From the NCBI GenBank assembly GCA_017646485.1, contig JAGCML010000093.1, positions 1 to 11,800 of the forward strand: a stretch of DNA of 11,800 bases. Direction: 5' to 3'. The notes under the pieces were generated by a model that worked only from the letters and a program-made list of their open reading frames with translations, did not search any database and was not told where the DNA came from. Every line of letters begins with the position of its first letter. The stretch's first letter is position 1. The position numbers and the translations under genes were made by a program. Shown in pieces: positions 5,480 to 11,800 of the stretch. The stretch is from Kiritimatiellia bacterium (GTDB taxonomy: Bacteria; Verrucomicrobiota; Kiritimatiellia; RFP12; DVOR01).

Positions 5480-7189
5480 ATGGATTATCAAATTACCATC
5501 GCATTGCCTGGACAAGCTTCACAGCAAATCTCTCTGCCATGCGGCGCATATCTCGTTGGTCGTGGTGTGGACTGTCCGATTCGCCTGAAAGATTCAAGCG
5601 TGAGCGAACTCCATGCGAAATTAATCCTGGCTCCAGCAGGCGCATGGATTGAGGACGTGGGCTCTTCCAATGGCACCCTTGTTAATTCCTCCCCCATTAC
5701 GGGTTCGGTTCAACTCTCCCCTTCGGCAATTGTGAGCGTAGGCAATACCATCTTCCGAGTCTCCCCCAAACAGCCCTGCGAGGCCTCCACGGTGACGCCA
5801 TCCCCGCGACCAGAACCGCCCACACCTGTTCCTGCGACACCTCAAAAGGTTACCCCGCCTGCACCGCAGCCCGCTCCAACGCCGCCCACACCAGAGGTTA
5901 ATCCTCGCGATTTAGCCATCCAACGTGACATTAAGTCGCAAATTCACAATGAGCTTGTTCGTCGTTTAGACCTCAAACGCCTCTCCTCTGGTGTCACCCC
6001 AGAAGAACTCGCACGACGTGTTCGGGAAACACTGCAAGCGATTTTAAAGGAAGTCACAGATCGCAATGCGCTTCCACGCAATATTGATCCAGAGGCCTTA
6101 CTAACTGAAATCTACGATGAGTCCATTCGTTTAGGCCCAGTCGAACGTTTTCTTGCCGACGAGACCGTTACCGAAGTCATGATTAATGGTCCTTCGCAAG
6201 TTTATGTAGAACGCAACGGGCGCCTCACCCTCACGGACCAAACCTTCATGGACGACGCAAGTGTGCTCGCAGTAATTGAGCGTATCGTTGCCCCGCTTGG
6301 CCGAAGAATCGATGAAAGCCAACCCTATGTGGACGCACGTTTGGCGGATGGTTCACGTGTGAATGCGATTATTCCACCGCTTTCATTGATTGGTCCCTGC
6401 ATTACAATCCGTAAGTTTGCCAAACGCATCCTCACCACAGAGGACTTTGTACGTTTCGGCACGTGGACTCCAGCCATTGCGGCATTCTTAAATGCTTGCG
6501 TCAAATTGCGCAAGAACATCATCGTTGCGGGTGGTACTGGCTCTGGTAAAACCACCCTCCTCAATGTACTTTCGGGTTTTATTCCTTCAACAGACCGCAT
6601 CCTCACAATTGAAGATGCAGCAGAATTGCGCTTGGCCCAACCCCATGTGGTGCGCTTAGAAGCACGTCCTCCAAATATTGAAGGCAAGGGTGCCGTGACG
6701 ATTCGTGATTTAGTGCGCAATGCACTCCGTATGCGTCCAGATCGTATCATCGTAGGTGAATGTCGTGGTAGCGAAACATTAGACATGCTTCAAGCGATGA
6801 ATACTGGCCATGACGGTTCGCTTACAACCGTCCATGCCAACACCCCACGCGATGTCATCAGCCGTCTTGAGACCATGGTCCTTATGTCGGGCGTCGATTT
6901 GCCCAGCCGAGCCATTCGTGAACAAATCGCCAGTGCAGTCCAAATCATCGTACAAGAGGCGCGCTTGAGTGATGGTTCTCGTAAAATCATTGCGATTTCC
7001 GAAATCACAGGCATGGAAGGTCCGCAAATTGTGATGCAGGATCTCTTCCTCTTCCAACAGACAGGCGTGGATTCTAATGGCAAAATCGTGGGCACTCTAA
7101 AGCCTACTGGTGCGATGCCGACCTTCTTTGAAAACTTTGCTCAACACGGCATTGCGCTTGATCCACTCCTCTTTACACCCGAAGGATAA
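5480..7189 (+). CDS. cpaF: FHA domain-CpaF (TadA) fusion, pilus assembly ATPase
   Basis: This is the hexameric secretion ATPase that powers Tad/Flp pilus extension at the inner membrane. The 569 residues begin with a forkhead-associated domain (about 5-94) that keeps the residues expected for phosphothreonine binding: Gly27-Arg28, Ser42, His45 and SSNGT (62-66). A linker (96-142) follows with 19 prolines in 47 residues and six Thr-Pro pairs. The CpaF part (143 onward) has the N-terminal three-helix and PAS-like region (ESIRLGPVERFL, VTEVMINGP), Walker A GGTGSGKTT (351-359), an Asp box ILTIEDAAEL, Walker B RIIVGECRG with Glu427 (422-430), and a His box GHDGSLTTVHANTPRD from 443. All catalytic elements look intact. 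The extra N-terminal domain makes it longer than typical CpaF and suggests control by a Ser/Thr kinase. The stop overlaps the start of tadB. Confidence 0.95.
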   Translation: MDYQITIALPGQASQQISLPCGAYLVGRGVDCPIRLKDSSVSELHAKLILAPAGAWIEDVGSSNGTLVNSSPITGSVQLSPSAIVSVGNTIFRVSPKQPCEASTVTPSPRPEPPTPVPATPQKVTPPAPQPAPTPPTPEVNPRDLAIQRDIKSQIHNELVRRLDLKRLSSGVTPEELARRVRETLQAILKEVTDRNALPRNIDPEALLTEIYDESIRLGPVERFLADETVTEVMINGPSQVYVERNGRLTLTDQTFMDDASVLAVIERIVAPLGRRIDESQPYVDARLADGSRVNAIIPPLSLIGPCITIRKFAKRILTTEDFVRFGTWTPAIAAFLNACVKLRKNIIVAGGTGSGKTTLLNVLSGFIPSTDRILTIEDAAELRLAQPHVVRLEARPPNIEGKGAVTIRDLVRNALRMRPDRIIVGECRGSETLDMLQAMNTGHDGSLTTVHANTPRDVISRLETMVLMSGVDLPSRAIREQIASAVQIIVQEARLSDGSRKIIAISEITGMEGPQIVMQDLFLFQQTGVDSNGKIVGTLKPTGAMPTFFENFAQHGIALDPLLFTPEG

Positions 7190-7191
7190 TG

Positions 7192-8076
7192 ATGAACATT
7201 TGGTTGATCTGCGCACTTTCTCTTTCGGGCATCTCCGCTGCAGGACTTGTTTGGGCCTTTGCCTCGGCTTTTTCACAAAGCACCCATGAAGCAACAAGCC
7301 TCTACGAATCCGAGATTTCCCGTTCACTGGAAGCAATGTTTTTATTTATCCCTGCGAAGAAGTTGATTGACCTCTGCTTCATGGTCTCAGCCACCACGTT
7401 CTTCGTCATTATGCTTCCCTTTTGCCGAACCGACCCATCTTGGGCGATTCCGGTTGGACTGTTAATCGCCACAGGCATTGCAAGTGCAGCCTTCTTGTTG
7501 CCGAAATGCCTTATTCGCTACCTCAAAGCGCGCCGTCTTGAACGTTTTAATCTGCAATTGTTAGAAGTGCTTCCCATGCTCTCTAATGCGCTTCGTGCGG
7601 GTTTTTCAATCAATCAAGCCTTTGAATCGGTGGCGGAAAGCGCTGACAACCCGATGAAACAAGAGGTTAATCTGCTTCTTCAACAAATGCGAGTCGGCAT
7701 CTCCTTCTCTGAAGCATTGGCCGCATTTGACCAGCGTGTCGGCAGTGAAGACTTGACCCTTATCTGCACGGCCATTGATATCGCACGCAAATCTGGCGGC
7801 AATTTAACTGAAATCTTTGACACCATTGCTGACACCATCCGTGCGCGCTTACGCATCTATCAGCATGTGAAATCTCTCACCGCACAAGGTCGCTTACAGG
7901 GACTCATTATTGGTGCGATGCCGTTCTTACTTGCCATCGGCATGCTCATCTTCAAACCCGCTTTAATGATGCCCTTTGTGTGCTCTTTAGTCGGGTGTGG
8001 CACCCTGCTTGCCGTGGTAGCCCTTGTCATTAGTGGCGGGCTAATCATTCGAAAAATTGTAACCATTGATGTCTAA
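7192..8076 (+). CDS. tadB: Tad pilus platform protein TadB (type II secretion F domain)
   Basis: TadB is a polytopic inner-membrane protein that, with TadC, forms the platform on which CpaF acts. It has an N-terminal membrane helix, two more before residue 110, a cytoplasmic T2SSF domain (about 120-245) with the typical LLEVLPMLSNALRAGFSINQAF and ARKSGGNLTEIFDTIA patterns, and two C-terminal membrane helices. Two adjacent ATGs are possible: 7189 overlaps the cpaF stop (TAATG), and 7192 lies 5 bases after the GAAGGA ribosome site at 7181-7186. I prefer 7192 because of spacing (294 residues); 7189 would add one methionine. Either way translation is coupled to cpaF. Lysine codons here are mostly AAA, unlike manB and galK. 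Confidence 0.92.
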   Translation: MNIWLICALSLSGISAAGLVWAFASAFSQSTHEATSLYESEISRSLEAMFLFIPAKKLIDLCFMVSATTFFVIMLPFCRTDPSWAIPVGLLIATGIASAAFLLPKCLIRYLKARRLERFNLQLLEVLPMLSNALRAGFSINQAFESVAESADNPMKQEVNLLLQQMRVGISFSEALAAFDQRVGSEDLTLICTAIDIARKSGGNLTEIFDTIADTIRARLRIYQHVKSLTAQGRLQGLIIGAMPFLLAIGMLIFKPALMMPFVCSLVGCGTLLAVVALVISGGLIIRKIVTIDV

Positions 8077-8098
8077 CCCTCATTCCTTTCGCTAAGTT

Positions 8099-8989
8099 AT
8101 GGTGGCACTTTATTGGATTTCCCTCATCTGTTGGGCGCTTTGCATTGGGGCGCTCACGTGGTATATCTTCATTCACGCCACGCAAATGACCTATGTGACC
8201 TTGGCCGATGGCAGACGCCAAGTCCGTAATCTGCCGCTCCTTTTCCGTCTTTTACTTCCCTTTGCGCCCAATTTAGATCCCCTTGTACGCCACCCATTCT
8301 TTAAATCCTCCACCACAATGGCTGCTTGGCAACTCACTGCCGCGGGCTACGAGGGTGCACTCTCTGGACGCGAATTTACCGCATTACGCATCTTAGTTCC
8401 CCTCCTCTTTGCCTCCACCTTACTCCTACTGTTCATTCCGTTAGGAAGTAATGCCTTCCCCATTTGGCTCTTCGGCACATTGCTGTCGTGGTGTTGGCCA
8501 TTGCAATGGCTCCGAAAAGCGCGTGAGAAGCGTGGTCGTTCTATCCTTCGTGCGCTTCCCTTCGTCTTAGATTTGCTCACCTTATCAGTTGAAGCGGGCA
8601 TGGACTTTATGAGTGCCGTCCGACGCAATTGTGAACAACGTGCGATGGATCCGCTCAATGAAGAACTCCTTCGTATGCAACGCGAGATTCAAATTGGCGC
8701 CACACGTAAAATTGCCTTCCGCAACCTCTCCGAACGTGTTCGCATTCCGCAAATTCGCACCCTTTGTTCGGCCTTAATCCAGGCAGACGAGTTAGGCGTA
8801 AGCTTAGGTTCAATCTTACGTATTCAAGCAGAACAATTACGCCGCGAACGCTTTGAGCGAGCCGAAAAATTAGCACAAGAAGCCCCCACGAAGATGTTAT
8901 TCCCCCTCCTCCTTTTCATCTTCCCGGCCACCCTAATTGTTCTCCTCGGCCCCATTATTGCGAATGTCATCTCTGAAGGCTTGCTCTAA
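8099..8989 (+). CDS. tadC: Tad pilus platform protein TadC (type II secretion F domain)
   Basis: TadC is the second inner-membrane platform protein of the Tad/Flp system and the expected partner of TadB. The 296 residues have an N-terminal membrane helix (about 5-25), a hydrophobic pair near 98-140, a T2SSF domain from about 155 (LPFVLDLLTLSVEAGMDF, then ALIQADELGVSLGSIL) and a final membrane helix near 267-290. The characteristic QAEQLRRERFERAEKLAQEAP segment before the last helix is typical of TadC. The ATG at 8099 lies 22 bases after the tadB stop with only a weak ribosome site, so coupling to tadB is likely. No TadD, TadE, TadF or TadG follows. The next gene is an amidohydrolase. Confidence 0.9.
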   Translation: MVALYWISLICWALCIGALTWYIFIHATQMTYVTLADGRRQVRNLPLLFRLLLPFAPNLDPLVRHPFFKSSTTMAAWQLTAAGYEGALSGREFTALRILVPLLFASTLLLLFIPLGSNAFPIWLFGTLLSWCWPLQWLRKAREKRGRSILRALPFVLDLLTLSVEAGMDFMSAVRRNCEQRAMDPLNEELLRMQREIQIGATRKIAFRNLSERVRIPQIRTLCSALIQADELGVSLGSILRIQAEQLRRERFERAEKLAQEAPTKMLFPLLLFIFPATLIVLLGPIIANVISEGLL

Positions 8990-9047
8990 ACTGCGCACGC
9001 CGTCCCACGCTGACCTCGCACATTTGCTCTCTACCAAAGGTTCTCCC

Positions 9048-10646
9048 ATGCAATTTGATTTTATCTTCAGAAATGCCACTGTCTTTGACGGCACTGGCGC
9101 CAAACCCAAACGTCAAGATGTTGGTATCTTTCAAGATCGAATCGTCGCCATCGGCGACCTCAGCACCGTCCAAGCACCAGCCGAACGTGATGCGAAAGGT
9201 CTTTGGTTGACCCCTGGCTTCATTGATGCACACACGCACTCTGATGCCTTTCTTCTCATCGAACCCTATGCACCCAGCAAACTCACCCAAGGTGTCACCA
9301 CTGAAATTGGAGGACAGTGTGGTGGAAGTGCAGCGCCACGCCTCAATAATGCGCGTCTGCCCTCCGATTGGGAAGCGCAAACCTATCCGCCTCGTCCTGG
9401 TCAACCCTCCACGCCTGGCCCCAATTGGACCACCGTCGCCGACTACCGAACCTGTTTTGAATCTGCCCAACCCGCCACCAACGTCATCCTTTTCGCAGGC
9501 CATAACACCCTTCGAAAAGGCGTGATGGGCGATGCACCTAAAGCCGCCTCTCCTGAGGACATCAAGCAGATGGCCTATAACTTAGAGCAGGCGCTTGATG
9601 AAGGTGCCTGGGGATTAACCACGGGATTAATTTATCATCCTGGCGTTCATAGCAAACCCGAAGAAGTCCTCCACCTCGCCACAGTCTGTGCGCAAAAAGG
9701 AGGCATGTATGCCACGCATATGAGAAGCGAGGGCGACAACCTCCTTGAAGCCATCGACGAAGTCCTCGCGCTCACCCGTGCCACCGGTATCCGCACACAG
9801 ATTTCTCACCTAAAGACCTCCCAACCCCACAATTGGCACAAGTTGCCTGCGGCATTAGAAAAGATTGAAACCGCTCGTGCAGAAGGCTTCCACCTACATG
9901 CCGACCGTTATCCCTACCTCTCCGCTGGCACAGACTTAGACATTGTGCTTCCAGATTGGGCAGCCGCAGGCGGAAATGCGGCTATTCTCAAACGTTTAGA
10001 TGACATCCGCACCTGTGGACAAATCGCTGCAGAGATTGATGCCTCAGGACGTGACCCCGCCTCCATTATGATTGGTGGCACCTGGTCTCCCGAAACACGT
10101 GCCTGCTCTGGGAAAACGGTTGCAGAAATCATGCACGCCACCTGTCGCACTATGGGTGCCGTCATCACATGGATTTTACGTCAAGATCGAAGCCGAACCG
10201 GTGCCTTCTTCTTTGGCATGAGCGAAGAAAACCTCCTCACCATCTTGAAGCAGCCCTGGGTTATGCCTGGTTCAGATGCCTCCCTGCGCGCCCCATGGGG
10301 AGCCTTAGGACGCGACACGCCCCATCCACGAGCCTATGGCACGCACCCGAAATACTTCCGCACCCTCACTGAGCAACTCCATATCGCGCCAGAAGAGGCC
10401 ATCCGTCGCATGACCGCACTCCCGGCACAAGCCTTTGGTATCCGCGAACGTGGTCTGATTCGTGAAGGCTACTACGCAGACCTCGTGCTCCTCAATCCTG
10501 CCACATGGCGTGATACTGCAGACTATCAATGCTCCCATGCATTCTCTACAGGTGTGGACACCGTCATGGTTAATGGAGCCCCCGTCCTAATGGGCGGTCA
10601 AATCAATCCCTCCACGCCACGCCGTGGACGCTTCCTCACACGATAA
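9048..10646 (+). CDS. N-acyl-D-amino-acid deacylase (D-aminoacylase, amidohydrolase superfamily)
   Basis: This zinc amidohydrolase should remove the acyl group from N-acyl-D-amino acids to give a free D-amino acid and a carboxylate. The 532 residues have the usual layout: a small beta domain, a barrel and a return to the beta domain at the C-terminus. Visible metal ligands are His62 and His64 in DAHTHSD, a bridging Cys91 in GGQCGGSAAP, His224 in ATHMRSEG, His254 in ISHLK and catalytic Asp410 in GSDAS. Downstream, HPRAYGTHPKYFRTL, MTALPAQAFG, REGYYADLVLL and VNGAPVL fit the family. The start at 9048 follows AAAGG (9036-9040) by 7 bases and gives the standard opening FDFIFRNATVFDGTG. The frame is open further upstream but that part overlaps tadC and is not family-like. 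It could recycle cell-wall D-amino acids. Its link to the pilus genes, 58 bases upstream, is unknown. Substrate (neutral, Asp or Glu type) is not determinable. Confidence 0.9.
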   Translation: MQFDFIFRNATVFDGTGAKPKRQDVGIFQDRIVAIGDLSTVQAPAERDAKGLWLTPGFIDAHTHSDAFLLIEPYAPSKLTQGVTTEIGGQCGGSAAPRLNNARLPSDWEAQTYPPRPGQPSTPGPNWTTVADYRTCFESAQPATNVILFAGHNTLRKGVMGDAPKAASPEDIKQMAYNLEQALDEGAWGLTTGLIYHPGVHSKPEEVLHLATVCAQKGGMYATHMRSEGDNLLEAIDEVLALTRATGIRTQISHLKTSQPHNWHKLPAALEKIETARAEGFHLHADRYPYLSAGTDLDIVLPDWAAAGGNAAILKRLDDIRTCGQIAAEIDASGRDPASIMIGGTWSPETRACSGKTVAEIMHATCRTMGAVITWILRQDRSRTGAFFFGMSEENLLTILKQPWVMPGSDASLRAPWGALGRDTPHPRAYGTHPKYFRTLTEQLHIAPEEAIRRMTALPAQAFGIRERGLIREGYYADLVLLNPATWRDTADYQCSHAFSTGVDTVMVNGAPVLMGGQINPSTPRRGRFLTR

Positions 10647-10681
10647 GTGCCCCATCAATCGCCACCCCAATAAGAGACGCC

Positions 10682-11131
10682 ATGCACCTTCTCTTTGTTT
10701 GCCACGGCAATATTTGTCGCTCAACCATGGCCGAAAGCGTCATGGCCTACCTCCTCACACAAGCCCATTTAAGTGACGCGATTACGGTTGACTCTGCCGC
10801 CACCAGCACAGAAGAAATTGGCAATCCCCCACACTACGGCACCCGAAATGAACTCGCACGGCGAAACATTCCCCTCTGCCCTCACCGTGCACGGCGCATT
10901 ACCCCAGACGATGCCGCTACCGCAGACTTCATCCTCGCAATGGATCATGCCAATGTGCGCAACCTCAAACGCATGTTGCCCACCCAGTATCATGAAAAAA
11001 TCCATCTCCTCCTCTCCTTTGCAGGGGAAGAACGTGAAATCGCCGACCCATGGTACACTGGTAATTTCACCCTTACCTATGAAGATGTCTTAAAGGGGTG
11101 CACTGCCCTATTACAACAGATCACTCAATAA
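10682..11131 (+). CDS. Low-molecular-weight protein tyrosine phosphatase
   Basis: This cytosolic enzyme dephosphorylates phosphotyrosine proteins. In many bacteria such enzymes counter tyrosine kinases that control exopolysaccharide export. The 149-residue length is normal. The P-loop CHGNICRS (residues 7-14) gives nucleophile Cys7 and phosphate-binding Arg13, and the general acid is Asp122 in DPWY. The middle HRARRITPDDAATADFILAMD matches the family. It lacks the Cys pair arrangement of arsenate reductases. The ATG at 10682 is preceded by AAGAGA (10672-10677), 4 bases away. The gene lies 35 bases after the deacylase and is the last of the + strand series before a terminator. No tyrosine kinase gene is in the window. 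Confidence 0.92.
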   Translation: MHLLFVCHGNICRSTMAESVMAYLLTQAHLSDAITVDSAATSTEEIGNPPHYGTRNELARRNIPLCPHRARRITPDDAATADFILAMDHANVRNLKRMLPTQYHEKIHLLLSFAGEEREIADPWYTGNFTLTYEDVLKGCTALLQQITQ

Positions 11132-11171
11132 TACAACCACACTTATGCCGAAGCCTCTTTTTAAAAAATTG

Positions 11172-11197
11172 AAGGCGACGAGTTGACTCGTCGCCTT
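11172..11197. terminator. Bidirectional terminator hairpin between converging genes
   Basis: AAGGCGACGAGT (11172-11183) is perfectly complementary to ACTCGTCGCCTT (11186-11197), a 12-base inverted repeat around TG, which in practice is an 11-pair stem with a four-base loop. Read on the - strand the stem is followed by CAATTTTTTAAAAAG, a proper T-tract, so it terminates the - strand gene. On the + strand the tail is ACGTTTAGAAACCTTTTATT, which is weaker but usable for the phosphatase transcript. A small ATGGG/CCCAT hairpin with a T-rich tail at 11233-11257 may help on the + strand. Confidence 0.8.
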
Positions 11198-11269
11198 ACG
11201 TTTAGAAACCTTTTATTCTCTTACCCACACACATGGGAATTGAGCCCATTTTCTTTGTAAAGAGGAGCC

Positions 11270-11800
11270 TTAAAGTTCACTATCTAAAATAATTTCAACA
11301 GTACTCTCAAAAGATGTATTCTGATTATCCAATGAGGGCTTTTGTATTGTTAACAATCCTCTCATATCCTCTTCAACGATCGAGACGCCATCTTTAAATT
11401 TGTCCTTTGATAACCATTTTGAGAAAGCGTGATCTTGCTTAATTTCATTATTAGAATCATAGTAAAAGAAACTCCATCTAACTCTAATTTGCTCTGCCCT
11501 TGAAAGTGCACTATAAAACGGGTCTGATAAATCTGAATGCCAAAAGAATGTTCTACTAATTGAACACCCAGGCTCTAGTTTATAGTAGGTTGGTGCGAAT
11601 CGAACGTCTTCCTCTTTTGGTGAAATGAAAACTGAATCCACTGTTGTTGAAGTATGCATTTCAAATTGAATCGCGTCTACAAACGCGCTTTTCCAACGTT
11701 CACTTGGAAGGAAAATGGGAACAGGACTGCCATTATGAAAAACGATGGTTGTCTCTTTTAATAATGTCTTAAAAGAGGACATGTCATTTGACAATAAGAC
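11270..11800 (-). CDS. AT-rich gene of unknown function, 5' end beyond window
   Basis: I do not recognise this product. The frame is open to the window edge with no upstream stop. A TTG at 11794 and an ATG at 11782 lack ribosome sites, so the true start is probably outside. About 176 residues are visible. They have no long hydrophobic segment, are rich in Phe, Tyr and Ser, and contain alternating hydrophobic stretches (VDSVFISP, SISRTFFW, RVRWSFFYYD) that suggest a beta-rich fold. There is one Cys. GC content is about 32% by hand count over 11281-11460, against about 48% in a 60-base sample of cpaF, and the gene runs opposite to all others. This suggests separate ancestry, perhaps an accessory gene. 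It ends 73 bases from the bidirectional terminator. Confidence 0.6.
   Translation of the reverse strand, partial: VLLSNDMSSFKTLLKETTIVFHNGSPVPIFLPSERWKSAFVDAIQFEMHTSTTVDSVFISPKEEDVRFAPTYYKLEPGCSISRTFFWHSDLSDPFYSALSRAEQIRVRWSFFYYDSNNEIKQDHAFSKWLSKDKFKDGVSIVEEDMRGLLTIQKPSLDNQNTSFESTVEIILDSEL

Noticed and set aside
8937..9047. In-frame upstream extension of the deacylase
   Set aside because: The extra 37 residues overlap tadC, are not family-like and have no ribosome site. The start at 9048 has AAAGG at good spacing and gives the usual family opening.
10682..11131. Arsenate reductase (ArsC) as an alternative for the phosphatase
   Set aside because: The P-loop is shared, but the redox Cys pair of ArsC is not in the expected arrangement, and the DPWY general-acid motif and central region fit tyrosine phosphatase. 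No ars genes are nearby.
1..11800. CRISPR array, tRNA/rRNA, insertion sequence, attachment site or toxin-antitoxin pair
   Set aside because: I saw no regularly spaced repeats, RNA-gene signatures, transposase or integrase motifs, or paired small genes anywhere on either strand.

Overview
The window (11.8 kb) reads as a densely packed bacterial chromosome. Eleven genes lie on the + strand and one lies on the - strand at the right edge. Gaps are short, several stops and starts overlap, and base composition is near 50% GC, except at the right end, where it falls to roughly 32%. The lineage cannot be fixed from sequence alone. A galactokinase with a GRIEVLGNHTDY signature beside a ManB-type mutase and a Tad pilus locus made me think of the Planctomycetota-Verrucomicrobiota-Chlamydiota group, but that is a low-confidence impression.

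Region 1 (1-2585) is sugar phosphate metabolism. It holds the 3' part of a ManB-type phosphomannomutase/phosphoglucomutase (1-1269), a GC-rich hairpin, a galactokinase of the GHMP family (1344-2519) and a strong intrinsic terminator. The mutase interconverts hexose 1- and 6-phosphates and galactokinase makes galactose 1-phosphate, so the pair fits sugar-nucleotide supply or galactose use. Both genes show a much stronger lysine AAG preference than their neighbours, which suggests high expression.

Region 2 (2586-4031) starts with a C-rich, G-poor intergenic stretch and then an AT-rich stretch with an extended -10 promoter. That promoter sits so close to the next start codon that the message may be leaderless. 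The genes are a single-RCK TrkA/KtrA-type potassium-channel regulator (2839-3510) and an ArgA-like GNAT acetyltransferase (3540-4031).

Region 3 (4085-8989) is a partial Tad/Flp pilus operon in tight array: an unrecognised membrane-anchored protein, CpaB, a CpaF ATPase with an N-terminal FHA domain and Pro/Thr-rich linker, TadB and TadC. Together they would form the inner-membrane motor and platform of the pilus. The pilin, prepilin peptidase, TadZ/CpaE and secretin are not in this window and must be encoded elsewhere if the system works.

Region 4 (9048-11197) follows on the same strand. It holds an N-acyl-D-amino-acid deacylase and a low-molecular-weight protein tyrosine phosphatase, and it ends in a perfect hairpin that can serve as a bidirectional terminator. 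Facing it is an AT-rich - strand gene of unknown function that runs off the right edge.

I found no RNA genes, CRISPR array, insertion sequence or attachment site. I also found no clear case for a wholly new system. The points most worth a second look are the FHA-CpaF fusion, the unknown protein translationally coupled to CpaB, the N/E exchange in the galactokinase signature and the possible leaderless start of the TrkA-type gene.
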